Positions 50,257 to 60,064 of a stretch of DNA of 64,000 bases are shown in pieces. The notes beneath the pieces are model-generated. The model was not told where the DNA came from and did not search any database. It saw nothing but the letters and a program-made list of their open reading frames with translations. Made by a program: the position numbers and the translations under genes. Source of the DNA: SAR324 cluster bacterium (GTDB taxonomy: Bacteria > SAR324 > NAC60-12); the NCBI GenBank assembly GCA_028281495.1, contig JANQJU010000033.1, forward strand, positions 124,001 to 188,000, written 5' to 3'. How positions within the stretch are numbered: the stretch's first letter is position 1; every line of letters begins with the position of its first letter.

Positions 50257-51425
50257 CACAAGCAGTCGGATAAGACTTCACGTTCCATGAATTCTTCCAG
50301 CCTCCCTTGATTGGCTGCCAGGGTATATTTTCGATGCAGCAGATCCCAGGCGTGGTCGATCAAATCTTGTCGCAAATTGGGATTTTGTAGGCGATGGAGG
50401 TAGGTGCCAAAAGAGGCCGGATCGTCAGCCAGCAAAAAGTGCGTTCCTGATTCGCCATCAATGCCCTCTGCTCCCAACGATGTACTCACCAAGGGCACCC
50501 GATGCCACATGGCTTCTAAGATTTTAAGGCGGGTGCCACTCCCGTAACGCAACGGAACAATTGCTGCCGCCGCATCTTGGATCGCTGCCGAGATGGACTC
50601 CACCGTCCCCGTTGCCTTCACATTCTGTTTCAATGTGGCATCCGGAATCCCCTCCAGCATTTCTTCTGAGCCATGCCCCACCAACCAGAGATCAAAATCT
50701 TCATACAAGCGCTGGGGATACCATACCTGTTGTAAGAACCACTCCACTCCATCCTGATTCTGGAATACGGTGAAGTTGCCTGTCATCACCAGCTTCCGGG
50801 GTTGGTAGGGTAGTGACAACGGCGACGTTTCATAAAGTTCTGGATAAATGAAATTGGGAATTTGCAGGATTTTGCGAACAGGCATCCATCTTTCATAATA
50901 CGCTGCATCTTTCGGGGAAACGACGATGAATCCATCCGCGTGGGGAAAATACAGGCGTTCATGCCATACCTGTAAATGGTACAAAACCCATTGTTTCAAC
51001 TTTGCTTTCCCAGAATAGCGTTGGATTTCTTGCCAAGTCAGCTGAGCTTCGGAATTGTGTGTTCCATAAATTACCGGAATGCCGGCTTGATGAAACATAT
51101 CAATGTATTTGCCGTAGAACTGATAGTCGATGAAGGCCAAATCAATCGGCGTGTTTTTGATGATCGATTGGATATGTTTTTTCAAAGCCCGATTCTGCCA
51201 GTAGTACCGGAGTACAGGCTTCATGTGTTTGTGAAAATTGAAAGGATGGAATTGGACCTGAGGTAACGCTTCTGGAGACGGTAGAAAGGGCAAGGATTGA
51301 TGGCTCACAATGGCTTCCACAGGGCCTAAATGAGACAACAAACGAATGAGTCCAGCAGCACGGATTTTTTCGCCCCCATGAATTGGATAAGGGGCGATGT
51401 GGCTCATATAGAGGAAATGGGGCAC
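50256..51425 (-). CDS. GT4-type glycosyltransferase
   Basis: 389 residues with the GT-B fold of family 4. The N-terminal GGEKIRAAGLIRLL (donor-side loop), the YGTHNSE motif, and the C-terminal VPLRYGSGTRLKILEAMWHRVPLVSTSLGAEGI motif, in which E binds the donor nucleotide-sugar. Start GTG without a clear ribosome binding site; the next ATG is six codons on. It acts on the inner face of the cytoplasmic membrane, likely in surface polysaccharide. It follows the GH13-like gene on the same strand with a 31-base gap. Confidence 0.87.
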   Translation of the reverse strand: MPHFLYMSHIAPYPIHGGEKIRAAGLIRLLSHLGPVEAIVSHQSLPFLPSPEALPQVQFHPFNFHKHMKPVLRYYWQNRALKKHIQSIIKNTPIDLAFIDYQFYGKYIDMFHQAGIPVIYGTHNSEAQLTWQEIQRYSGKAKLKQWVLYHLQVWHERLYFPHADGFIVVSPKDAAYYERWMPVRKILQIPNFIYPELYETSPLSLPYQPRKLVMTGNFTVFQNQDGVEWFLQQVWYPQRLYEDFDLWLVGHGSEEMLEGIPDATLKQNVKATGTVESISAAIQDAAAAIVPLRYGSGTRLKILEAMWHRVPLVSTSLGAEGIDGESGTHFLLADDPASFGTYLHRLQNPNLRQDLIDHAWDLLHRKYTLAANQGRLEEFMEREVLSDCL

Positions 51426-51456
51426 AGCGGGAATTGTAAAATAAGGAAAGTGGATC

Positions 51457-53616
51457 TTAGTTGTTTGTTATCAAACGGTATACCCGCCCTTCACCAGCGT
51501 CGATTTTGGCAATGCGGTAGCTTTTTCCGTTGCTAGTGAGGCGGTGGTCCGGTTCCGGCACATGCGATGCTGTCGAAAAATCATATTCTAGTGTCACGTC
51601 TTTATCAATGCCCGGTATAGCGGGAATTGAGAAGTCTTCATTCGCTTGCTCAATATCAAGATTGACTACAAACACATAATCGGGACGATCATCGTCTTGG
51701 GTCCACGCCAAGAGTTTGTTGTCCATCATTGGATCCAAACGAATCAGCCAACGCACGGGACGATTTTGAATCTGATTCCACATGGTGTCCAAATACAGTT
51801 TCAAACGGTTGCACACATGGAAAAACGCACCGTTTTTTCCCCATATATAAGAACCCTCTGTCGCTTTGGGGCCTACCTTTTCCTGAAATACAAACAGTTT
51901 GGTATAATGTTCATTAGGTGCTGGTGCCAAGTGAATGTCACGGGTTTCCCACCCTAAAGAAGAATAGCTCGGCATATCGGTAAGAAAAAAAGCAATGAAC
52001 AGGCGAGTGGCACTGCCTTTAACAAAAAATTTATCAAAGCGCGGATCGTCTTTGTCCGCAGTAAAAATTGTAAAATTGGGAGCACAATCCCGAGTTTCTA
52101 GGAAGTTCCTATACTGAATAAACCGCTGAGTGAAATCAGCATCTCCGACACAACTCGATTGAAGATCCCCCAAAGTGCTCTCCGCATGAGACGCCTCTAG
52201 ATGATCAATTTCATGCCCATAGGTCATGATGTTTTTCGGGGCCATGAAGGTCTCAGCAAAGTAGCCAAAATAAGGAACGCCTTTGCGCTGAATATAATTT
52301 TTCACCGCTCGCAACGGATCATAATAGTCATCGGTCTCCGTGGGTACGCCAGCAGCCCGCATTTGCACATGCGACATGTCGCCTCGCATGAAGTCAAAAC
52401 CGTAGCGATGTTGCACTTGATAATATTTGTTGCACACATAATCCCACACCTTCGCTCGTGGTCGGGAAAAATCCACTTCCCAATCCACATTGTCGTTGAA
52501 CCGTTCGTAAAATTTATAACGGGCTAACGGACCAAAGACCCGCGACATGGATTCTGGTTTGGTAATCACATAATCTCGCCACTCCAACCCATTTTCATCG
52601 ATCTTTTTGGCTTCATCACGAGAATCCACAGCCATGCCTCGAAAGGGCGGAGCCATCGTAGCCGGAACCGGTTCGTAGCCATATAAATAGAGGTGTTTCA
52701 CCAGCTCAATTCTCCGGTGGAGACGTCCCTCATAATCCTTCGGTTTTCCAAATAGAATGCGCAAGCGTTGTGCTTCGCCCACTGCTTCTCCATACAAATC
52801 AGCGGTTTGAACAGGTGTTGGTTCCTCTGCAACCGCAGCTCCGGCTTTGGCTAAAAATTCGAGGACTCGCTTCTGAACTCCTTCGTAAACCCGGTCTGAG
52901 TGATCAACGATTTCCAGATCTTCTCGTTGTAGCCATTCATAATAATCAGGATATGCAAAGGCGGTCTCACAAAAGCGATCCGTATGTGGAATCACATCCA
53001 TCCCCACCGCCTTTCCCAAGACATGCAATAAGTTCACACAAGCACGTAACTGTCGTTCGACGGTATTCAATTCAGGACGCACTTGAGCCAATTCGGTACT
53101 AAAAAATTCTGGATTGATTTGCCAACTGCTCATGCCATACAGACTCCCCACTACCCCCGGTTCCCAGATTGGCAAAATATGAATGGAATCCTGAGCTGCA
53201 GGACGAGTGAGCGCATATTTCACAATGTTCCAGAAAGAATGAATCGTTCGTGTGTTGATTCCGACCATGTTGGTTTGTTTTAACCAATTTCCATTGGGTT
53301 GATTCTGCATGGGGCTTTGAATCGCCTTTGGAATTTCATCAGGAAGCTTGTCTGGATCGGTATATTGGGGATCCAGAGCCACATCCAATTTGATCCCCAG
53401 TCGCTGACGCAAAATCGCAAACGTCTGGTCAGCACTCATCTCGACAGCGAATTGGGGGAGCAAATTGGGGATGAACGAAACCTGACTGTCTTGGTAAGCG
53501 GCGATACAAGCATCTCGATGATCTGGAGTTTCCCAACAATCTAGAAATTCTTGATAAACGTTGGGGACATCGATGGAGCTACTATCTTCAGTGGAGTTGG
53601 CTGTTGATTCCTTCAT
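51457..53616 (-). CDS. GH13-like alpha-amylase-fold protein, unusual subfamily
   Basis: 719 residues. The central barrel part shows GH13-like strands: NNxG-like KAVGMDVIPHTDRF, GFDFMRGDMSHV (candidate nucleophile aspartate) and YFGYFAETFMAPKN (candidate acid/base glutamate), then HEIDHLEASH as the place of the third carboxylate. The C-terminal 100 residues form a beta-sandwich (VNLDIEQANEDFSIP). The motifs are spread more widely than in ordinary amylases and the N-terminal 200 residues match nothing I know. Enzymatic role therefore uncertain. It lies with a GT4 gene on one side and the diaminopropionate operon on the other. No signal peptide. Start without ribosome binding site. Confidence 0.6.
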   Translation of the reverse strand: MKESTANSTEDSSSIDVPNVYQEFLDCWETPDHRDACIAAYQDSQVSFIPNLLPQFAVEMSADQTFAILRQRLGIKLDVALDPQYTDPDKLPDEIPKAIQSPMQNQPNGNWLKQTNMVGINTRTIHSFWNIVKYALTRPAAQDSIHILPIWEPGVVGSLYGMSSWQINPEFFSTELAQVRPELNTVERQLRACVNLLHVLGKAVGMDVIPHTDRFCETAFAYPDYYEWLQREDLEIVDHSDRVYEGVQKRVLEFLAKAGAAVAEEPTPVQTADLYGEAVGEAQRLRILFGKPKDYEGRLHRRIELVKHLYLYGYEPVPATMAPPFRGMAVDSRDEAKKIDENGLEWRDYVITKPESMSRVFGPLARYKFYERFNDNVDWEVDFSRPRAKVWDYVCNKYYQVQHRYGFDFMRGDMSHVQMRAAGVPTETDDYYDPLRAVKNYIQRKGVPYFGYFAETFMAPKNIMTYGHEIDHLEASHAESTLGDLQSSCVGDADFTQRFIQYRNFLETRDCAPNFTIFTADKDDPRFDKFFVKGSATRLFIAFFLTDMPSYSSLGWETRDIHLAPAPNEHYTKLFVFQEKVGPKATEGSYIWGKNGAFFHVCNRLKLYLDTMWNQIQNRPVRWLIRLDPMMDNKLLAWTQDDDRPDYVFVVNLDIEQANEDFSIPAIPGIDKDVTLEYDFSTASHVPEPDHRLTSNGKSYRIAKIDAGEGRVYRLITNN

Positions 53617-53841
53617 AATGCTGAGTGGTCTTAGGGTTAAAAAGTGAAAGATTCTGCTAAAAACGAGCTTTTATCATAAGGATTCTCTTCGGTCATCCAC
53701 TTTCAATTGTAGGCTCTCTTCCTCAACGAATCCACTCAATCTACGCAGTTTGTCTTGCACAGGTGAGAATAGATCAATTACCTTCTGCCATTCTTAAGTA
53801 TGGGGGAAGACATTAGCAGGCACTAAATAACAGGAGGTACT

Positions 53842-54825
53842 TTGAAAACTAGTATTCTATCAACCATTGGACAAACGCCCTTAATTCAATTGAATAAACT
53901 CATGACCCAGTCAGATTTCAATCTGTATGGAAAATTGGAGTTTTTTAATCCAGGGGGAAGTGCCAAAGATCGCTCGGCTTATCGTATTCTGACGCAAGCT
54001 CAGAAGTCAGGAGAAATTGGCCCCAATACCACTATCATTGAGTCCACTTCCGGCAATTTTGGGATTGCGCTATCTCAAATCTGCCGTTTCTTGGGCCTGA
54101 ATTTGATTTGTGTGGTCGATCCGCGCACCAACCCACAAACCCAACGCATTATTAAATCTTTTGGCACTCAAGTGGATATGATCACTGAGCCGGATCCGGT
54201 TACAGGACAATATCTTCAACGAAGGATCAATCGTGTGCAAGAGCTTCGTCAAGAAATTCCTGATAATTTCTGGCCACACCAATATTCCAATTTAGAAAAC
54301 TGCCAAGCGCACTACTTCACCATGCAAGAAATCGCTCAAGAAATGGAAAATGATGTGGATTACGTGTTTGTTGCCACTAGCACCTGTGGAACATTACGAG
54401 GTTGTTCCGAGTATGTGAAAGAACACCAGTTGAAAACCAAAATTGTTGCAGTGGATGCTTTAGGCAGTGCTATTTTTATCAACCCACCCACCTCGCACAA
54501 GCGTTTAATTGCGGGGCACGGTGCAGGCCGCCGTCCCGAATTGTTCCGCCCCGGCTTGGCCGATCAAGTGATGCATATCTCTGATCGAGAGTGTGTGATC
54601 GGTTGTCACACCTTATTGGACCGCGAAGCGATTCAGGCTGGTGGGTCTTCAGGAGCCGTGGTGAGTGCCGTGATTCGTTTGCAATCCGAGCTGCCCTCTG
54701 GCGCAAAATGCGTCTTGATCTTATGCGACCGGGGTGAACGCTATTTAGACACGGTGTATTCCCCAGCCTGGGTTCAGGAAAAATTAGGCCTCGATTTAAA
54801 TACGATCCAAACCTTCTTTCCTTAA
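53842..54825 (+). CDS. sbnA: SbnA-like N-(2-amino-2-carboxyethyl)-L-glutamate synthase
   Basis: SbnA condenses O-phospho-L-serine with L-glutamate in a PLP reaction, the first step to L-2,3-diaminopropionate. 327 residues, close to the known enzymes and distinct from plain cysteine synthase. Seen: PLP lysine K42 in NPGGSAKDRSA, ESTSGNFGIALSQICRFLGL, HQYSNLENCQAHY, STCGTLRGC and VDALGSAIF. The TTG start is well supported by AGGAGG five bases upstream. First gene of a three-gene operon with sbnB (44-base gap). Confidence 0.93.
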   Translation: MKTSILSTIGQTPLIQLNKLMTQSDFNLYGKLEFFNPGGSAKDRSAYRILTQAQKSGEIGPNTTIIESTSGNFGIALSQICRFLGLNLICVVDPRTNPQTQRIIKSFGTQVDMITEPDPVTGQYLQRRINRVQELRQEIPDNFWPHQYSNLENCQAHYFTMQEIAQEMENDVDYVFVATSTCGTLRGCSEYVKEHQLKTKIVAVDALGSAIFINPPTSHKRLIAGHGAGRRPELFRPGLADQVMHISDRECVIGCHTLLDREAIQAGGSSGAVVSAVIRLQSELPSGAKCVLILCDRGERYLDTVYSPAWVQEKLGLDLNTIQTFFP

Positions 54826-54869
54826 ACAACCTATTCTCCGTTAACCTTTCAAATCAAATTGAGAACATT

Positions 54870-55895
54870 ATGGAAGATAATAGTTTACGAATTCTAGGGG
54901 CCCAAGACGTTCGTCCTCTGTTAGAGGGGCAAGAAAATCAAATTCTGGAAGCTGTCCAATCGGCATACCAAGTGTTTGACCAAGGCGATAGCGACTTACC
55001 CCATTCTATTTTTTTGAGGTTTCCGCAGGAACCCAAGAACCGCATTATTGGCTTGCCTAGTTACCTGGGAGAAGACCTTGCCGTTGCTGGCATGAAATGG
55101 ATTGCTTCGTTTCCAGGAAATCATGAAAAAGGCTTGGATCGAGCATCCGCAGTCGTGGTTTTAAATTCTGCAAGTACAGGACGTCCCAAAGCTCTATTGG
55201 AAGGCTCATTGATCAGTGCCAAGCGCACCGCTGCGAGTGCGGCTTTGGGGGCCAAGCATTTACATGCACACCGGAATGCGACCGCAGTCGGGTTGATCGG
55301 TTGTGGTTTGATCAACCTCGAAATCTTCACCTTTTTATCCATCGTGTTTCCGCAGATTCAACAAGTGCACTTGTATGATCTCATGCCGGAACGAGCAGAT
55401 GCTTTCAAAACCAAATGTGAGGAGCAGTTTGAGGGTAAAACGTTTACCGTTGCTCCCGACTATCCAGACGTTTTTGCCAATAGCGATCTCATTGCCTTTG
55501 CAACGACGGCTAAAGAGCCTTATGTGTCCAAAGATGCAGCTTTATTTTCTGGAAAAACCATCCTCCACATTTCATTGCGTGACCTGATGCCTGAATTGGT
55601 CCTTTCCAGTATCAACGTTGCTGACGACGTCGATCATGTCTGTCGAGCACAAACCTCCATTCATCTTACCGAACAGCAAGTTGGAAATCGGGATTTCATT
55701 CCTTATCAGTTGGCTGATTTTTTATTAGGCCGTGTGGACAGCCAGCAGTGGGAAAATGAGACTTTGATTTTCCATCCCTTTGGTTTGGGAGTGTTGGATC
55801 TTTCTGTAAGTGAGATGGTGTATCGTGCTGCACTTAAAAATGACATAGGCACCTTAATTCCAGGATTTCTCCCAGAATACTGGCTGAATCGTTAA
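54870..55895 (+). CDS. sbnB: SbnB-like N-(2-amino-2-carboxyethyl)-L-glutamate dehydrogenase
   Basis: SbnB (ornithine cyclodeaminase family) oxidatively splits the SbnA product to L-2,3-diaminopropionate and 2-oxoglutarate, using NAD. 341 residues: the N-terminal PHSIFLRFP and VAGMKWIASFPGNHEKGLDRASA are SbnB marks, then AVGLIGCGLINLEIF (Rossmann). Together with sbnA it makes a complete L-Dap pathway. No siderophore synthetase (SbnC/E/F type) is near, so the Dap is for something else, or the rest of a pathway is elsewhere. Confidence 0.92.
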   Translation: MEDNSLRILGAQDVRPLLEGQENQILEAVQSAYQVFDQGDSDLPHSIFLRFPQEPKNRIIGLPSYLGEDLAVAGMKWIASFPGNHEKGLDRASAVVVLNSASTGRPKALLEGSLISAKRTAASAALGAKHLHAHRNATAVGLIGCGLINLEIFTFLSIVFPQIQQVHLYDLMPERADAFKTKCEEQFEGKTFTVAPDYPDVFANSDLIAFATTAKEPYVSKDAALFSGKTILHISLRDLMPELVLSSINVADDVDHVCRAQTSIHLTEQQVGNRDFIPYQLADFLLGRVDSQQWENETLIFHPFGLGVLDLSVSEMVYRAALKNDIGTLIPGFLPEYWLNR

Positions 55896-55940
55896 GGTAC
55901 TGCTCCACCCTTTCTACAAAACCCTTTTCCATTGATTTCT

Positions 55941-57182
55941 ATGGATGTCCTTGGTGCTCGTTGTCATGCCTGCCACAAAGAGTGGTCCTTGTCGGAAACG
56001 CTGTATGATTGCCCAGCGTGCCATGCCAATCTCGACATTTGTTATGATTACGAGTCCCTAAAAAAGAAGGTCTCGCGAGAGACCTTCCGGCAACACTCTC
56101 AATTTTCCCTCTGGCGTTATCTCCCCTTGCTACCGATCCAAAAACTGCCATCGATGACATTACAGATTGGATGGACGCCTTTATACCCAGGAGGTTCGGT
56201 CCATGGTGTGAATCTGTATTTGAAAGATGATGGCCGCAACCCTAGCGGATCGTTTAAAGATCGTGCCAGTGCACTCGTGCTGGCAGTGGCGCAAGAACGA
56301 GGGATGACCCAAGTCATTGCAGCCTCTACGGGCAATGCAGGTTCTTCTTTAGCCTGCCTTGGTACTCATGCAAATATGGCTACAATGGTGTTTTTGCCTC
56401 ATACTGCCCCCATCGCCAAAGTTACTCAATTGGCAGTCTTTGGAGCACGTCTCTTTATGGTCAATGGCTCATATGATGATGCCTATGATCTGTGTTTAGC
56501 GGCGTCTCAGCGGTGGGGCTGGTACAATCGAAATACGGGTTACAATCCCTTCACCCGTGAAGGCAAGAAGACCTGTGCTTATGAGATTTGCGAACAGTTG
56601 GCATGGCGAGTACCCGACTGGGTCGTCGTTTCTGTAGGAGATGGCAATATTCTTAGTGGATTGTGGAAAGGGTTTCGAGATTTATATCATCTGAATCTGA
56701 TTGATCGATTGCCACGATTGGCCGGCGTGCAGTCGTCACAAAGCAACGCTGTTGCAGCTACCATCCAACGATTTGAAGCTGGAGAACGACCATTGCACGT
56801 TCAACCGGTCCAAGCGACTACTCTGGCAGACAGCATCTCAGTCGACATCCCTCGCGATGGCAACATGGCTGCCCAAGCCATTTTAGACTCTCAAGGCGTT
56901 GCTGTTGAGGTTCCGGACCAAGCGATCCGCGATAGTATCTGCACTGTTGCTCAACGTTGGGGGATCTTTGGAGAACCGGCTGCCGTTGCCAGCTATGCCG
57001 GTTTTGAAAAGCTATGCCAACTCGGTGAGATTCGCTCAGGAGAAACGGCAGTTTGTGTGATCACCGGTAATGGGCTGAAAGATGTTGCAGCCGCTTCCTC
57101 CATCGTACAAGACGCAGTCATCCGAATCGACCCTGACATCGATTCACTCCACGAGCACCTTAATAATCATGCCATCCTTTGA
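55941..57182 (+). CDS. Threonine-synthase-like PLP enzyme with zinc ribbon
   Basis: 413 residues. The N-terminal zinc ribbon (C8, C11, C24, C27) is found in one group of threonine synthase paralogues. PLP lysine K106 is in NPSGSFKDRAS; the remainder has the fold type II pattern (STGNAGSSLA, FLPHTAPIAK, SVGDGNILSG, TGNGLKDV). Placed directly after sbnB, so it probably works on the same product or precursor, rather than being the housekeeping ThrC. A TTG three codons upstream could also be the start. The substrate is not clear: phosphohomoserine-like compounds are the family default. Confidence 0.82.
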   Translation: MDVLGARCHACHKEWSLSETLYDCPACHANLDICYDYESLKKKVSRETFRQHSQFSLWRYLPLLPIQKLPSMTLQIGWTPLYPGGSVHGVNLYLKDDGRNPSGSFKDRASALVLAVAQERGMTQVIAASTGNAGSSLACLGTHANMATMVFLPHTAPIAKVTQLAVFGARLFMVNGSYDDAYDLCLAASQRWGWYNRNTGYNPFTREGKKTCAYEICEQLAWRVPDWVVVSVGDGNILSGLWKGFRDLYHLNLIDRLPRLAGVQSSQSNAVAATIQRFEAGERPLHVQPVQATTLADSISVDIPRDGNMAAQAILDSQGVAVEVPDQAIRDSICTVAQRWGIFGEPAAVASYAGFEKLCQLGEIRSGETAVCVITGNGLKDVAAASSIVQDAVIRIDPDIDSLHEHLNNHAIL

Positions 57183-57240
57183 ATCGCATTCGGTGCTCCC
57201 GCCCCCAAATCATTGTAGAAACCTTCACCACACTCATACA

Positions 57241-57882
57241 TTAAGGAAATTCCACTTCGTATTCCTTCGTGATGATGACATCGGCATCGGCACGCTGTGG
57301 CGAAATGATTCCATGTTCAATCTTCAATACTTCTTCTATGAAAGGTTCGATTTTTTCGCGTCCTCGTTTACGACGCGTTTCCAAAGTGTCTAAGCGATTC
57401 CGATTGATGAACACTTTTTTATCTACGTTTTTCAACATAGTCGTATACGTTCCCTCAGCAATCACCACCTTCAAACCTTCTAAGCTCATAGTCTCCTCTT
57501 CGACTGTGTCTTCTTTATAAATCACCAAAGGCTTTTTGACCTCGCTTGCACCGTCCCAAGCGGCCTTCAAATGTTCATCCAGAAGATCCAATTTGACTTC
57601 AGAAGATCCCACCCAACTGATGTCTTCTCGACGCTTCTTATCGTTAGAGATAGGAGGCAATATAAAATAATCGTCCTGCTGATAAATACCTGCTTTGATA
57701 GCATGCTTTGCCAATTCGTCAGCAATGGCTTGGGCAGTTTCTGATTTTCCACTACCGGACTCGCCAGCAACTGTCATGGTATAGCGTCCTTCTTTTGCTT
57801 GAATTTCAGACAAAATTTTGGGGACGATAATTTCTGCTGCCTTTTTATGATGCTCTTCTACAATGATAACGTCACCTTTCAT
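57241..57882 (-). CDS. P-loop kinase, uridine-kinase-like
   Basis: 213 residues. Walker A AGESGSGKS (39-47), then QQDDYFILPP (lid/acceptor region), DLLDEHLKAAW and VVIAEGTYTTML (Walker B-like). The fold resembles the uridine kinase/phosphoribulokinase family, but the nucleoside-binding residues are not clear. The ATG has AGGAG at six bases. The longer frame upstream (54 bases more) is less likely. Convergent with the sbnA operon; function unassigned. Confidence 0.65.
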   Translation of the reverse strand: MKGDVIIVEEHHKKAAEIIVPKILSEIQAKEGRYTMTVAGESGSGKSETAQAIADELAKHAIKAGIYQQDDYFILPPISNDKKRREDISWVGSSEVKLDLLDEHLKAAWDGASEVKKPLVIYKEDTVEEETMSLEGLKVVIAEGTYTTMLKNVDKKVFINRNRLDTLETRRKRGREKIEPFIEEVLKIEHGIISPQRADADVIITKEYEVEFP

Positions 57883-58316
57883 ACTCACTCCTCTTGAAAA
57901 AATACTAGAGAAAATAGGCTCATACACAGAATGCAAAACACACTCCTCTCTGGTTGAGCCGTTTCGTTCAATCGTCCCACGAATTCGGCTCGTCCTTCCC
58001 GGATTGAGTATCCTCCAAAGTAGGAGCAGAAGGGGACGCGCGAAGAATCATATATCTCAAACAGACTGTCAAGAGTACGAGAAAGTTTGATCTCCGGATT
58101 GCCCAATGTTCACTTGAAGGACATGAAAGAATGTTAGGCAATCCAACTATTTTAAATCGATAGGAAGTGCATTTTAGCACTAAAAACCAGCGGTCAAATC
58201 AAGGGGGCTTATCGTAAACTTTAAAAAATACAAACCAAAAAATAACAGGACTTGTATTTTTTTTTCTTTAAAATAGAATTTATTTTCTTCCTAGTAAACA
58301 TCCTATCTGGCGCAAT
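57883..58316. other. Intergenic region without a gene
   Basis: 434 bases between the divergent P-loop kinase and TerB genes. Short frames on both strands lack coding character. Nothing in it looks like an RNA gene or a strong regulatory hairpin. The right part is AT-rich and could hold the TerB promoter. Confidence 0.5.
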
Positions 58317-58730
58317 ATGAACAAAGTCACTTTTCACCAGCTTTCTCCCAAAAAACAGTTTTGGTATGCCAGCGTCATGATTGACATGGTATTAGCGGAT
58401 GGACAAATTCACCCTACAGAGCAAAAGTTCTTAGGAGTCATTTTTGAATTGTTCGCAGGCAAAACCGAGCTTTTGGAGCAACTTCGAGAACATAGCCAGA
58501 AATCCGCTCCTAATCCCATACGTCCGGTCTCCGGTCTGACCCGGAAATTAGCCAATATGATTCTCCACGACTGCGTTTCCGTGGCCATTGCTGATGGTGA
58601 ATTTCATTCTGATGAAAAAGCTCTCATCTGGAAAATTGGCCAAGAAATGGGCTGCTCTGAAGAAGAAATCGATCAGGCTATTTGCTGGGGTCAACACCTT
58701 ATGGGTCATATTTTTGCCTTCGCAAGTTAA
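58317..58730 (+). CDS. TerB-like protein
   Basis: 137 residues of the TerB/TerB_C alpha-helical fold. The two-fold acidic motif appears as ADGQIHPTEQ and ADGEFHSDE, each at a helix start, with conserved tryptophan and leucines between. Often binds metal and acts with membrane or stress proteins; no Ter partners are near. Separated by 31 bases from dacC-like gene, so possibly co-transcribed. Confidence 0.78.
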   Translation: MNKVTFHQLSPKKQFWYASVMIDMVLADGQIHPTEQKFLGVIFELFAGKTELLEQLREHSQKSAPNPIRPVSGLTRKLANMILHDCVSVAIADGEFHSDEKALIWKIGQEMGCSEEEIDQAICWGQHLMGHIFAFAS

Positions 58731-58761
58731 TTCCTCCACCGATAGAACGGATGCTATCGTC

Positions 58762-59934
58762 ATGAATTTCCCCAATATTTTTTATCATGTTCGTGTTTTT
58801 TTCCTCGCTGTCACAGTTTTTGTCTGCTCCTGCATTCCGTTGTTGGCTTCATCGCTTTCTACGGAATTGATCAATTCCCATCTGGCCTCCGTTGTAGTGG
58901 AACCCACCACCGGTACCACCTTGTATGAAGACCGTGCACACGAGCCTGTGATTCCAGCTTCCTTGGTCAAAATGATGGTTTCTCTTATTGTGATGGAGAA
59001 TCTACAGGAAGGTCGAATTCAGCTTACTGACGAGGTAGTGGTTTCTCGGTGGGCTAGCAAAATCGGTGGACATCAGGTCTATTTGAAAGAAGGTGAAGTC
59101 TTCCAGCTGAACGAATTGATGAAAGCCGTTGCAATTGGTTCTGCCAACGATGCCTCGGTGGCAGTCGCCGAATACATTGCGGGTAGTCAAGACGCATTTG
59201 TTGATTTAATGAACCAACGAGCGCAAGCGCTTCAAATGAAAAATACAAAATATTATAACCCCCACGGTCTTCCCCCAGGAAAGGGCCAAGAAGAAAATGT
59301 GACCACTGCCTATGACCAAGCTCTCTTAGCCCGCGAGTTAGTAAAATATCCGAAATACTTAGAATGGTCCGCGACTAAGCAAGATATGTTTCGCAATGGA
59401 ACCTTTCAACTGTTGAACACTAACCATCATTTGCTTCGGGCTTTCCCCGGTATGGATGGATTGAAAACAGGATATTACCGAAAGGCAGGCTTCAGCGTTG
59501 TGTCTACGGCACAGCGTAATGGCATTCGCTTGATTGCTGTTGTGATTGGAGCGCGTAAAACTTCCATTCGAACACGCATCACGACTCGGTTGCTCACTGC
59601 CGGATTTCGTGAATATGGTCACATACACGTGCTCGAGAAAGGAGCCAAACTAGGCGGTCCGGTTGTTGTACAAAATAGCTATGTGGAAAATTTGAATTTG
59701 CTGGCGGCAGAAGATGTGAAGCTGTTCATGAAATACGCCGACGAAGAACGCATTCGAAAACAGTTTCAAATCTCTTCCTCTATTACGGCTCCTGTGAAAG
59801 TCGGAGATATTTTGGGACATGTAGAATTGTATTTGGATGACAAGGTACTGAAACGAGTCGATTTGATTTCAGCAGAAGATGTGGAAGCTCGTACCTTGTG
59901 GAAAACCTTCCTTAAAAAATTGAACCTCGATTGA
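58762..59934 (+). CDS. D-alanyl-D-alanine carboxypeptidase (PBP5/DacC-like)
   Basis: 390 residues. Signal peptide (1-30), then the low-molecular-mass PBP domain. SxxK at S67-K70 (SLVK), SxN at S127-N129 (SAND) and KTG at K235 (LKTGYY) are all present, followed by the C-terminal PBP5 beta-domain. It trims the terminal D-Ala from peptidoglycan side chains in the periplasm. Unlike PBP5 there is no clear amphipathic C-terminal anchor. The start is the ATG after the TerB gene; the frame is open much further upstream across TerB but only by chance. Confidence 0.92.
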   Translation: MNFPNIFYHVRVFFLAVTVFVCSCIPLLASSLSTELINSHLASVVVEPTTGTTLYEDRAHEPVIPASLVKMMVSLIVMENLQEGRIQLTDEVVVSRWASKIGGHQVYLKEGEVFQLNELMKAVAIGSANDASVAVAEYIAGSQDAFVDLMNQRAQALQMKNTKYYNPHGLPPGKGQEENVTTAYDQALLARELVKYPKYLEWSATKQDMFRNGTFQLLNTNHHLLRAFPGMDGLKTGYYRKAGFSVVSTAQRNGIRLIAVVIGARKTSIRTRITTRLLTAGFREYGHIHVLEKGAKLGGPVVVQNSYVENLNLLAAEDVKLFMKYADEERIRKQFQISSSITAPVKVGDILGHVELYLDDKVLKRVDLISAEDVEARTLWKTFLKKLNLD

Positions 59935-60064
59935 CCCCCTACTGATTATCTCGATAGCGATTGATTTGGTCTCGTAATTGTCGTGTCGCCTTTTCTACTT
60001 TCTAAGCGAAATCTTTTTCTGACGAAGCTATAAAATGCAATGGGATACATTGATCAGGTACGGG

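Noticed and set aside
58588..58761. Upstream extension of the carboxypeptidase frame
   Set aside because: Lies across the TerB gene in another frame and would put 58 residues in front of a good signal peptide.
59935..60064. Coding-like remnant on the minus strand (KATRQLRDQINRYRDNQ)
   Set aside because: Very short, with an internal stop and no start; could be chance, so not listed as a gene.
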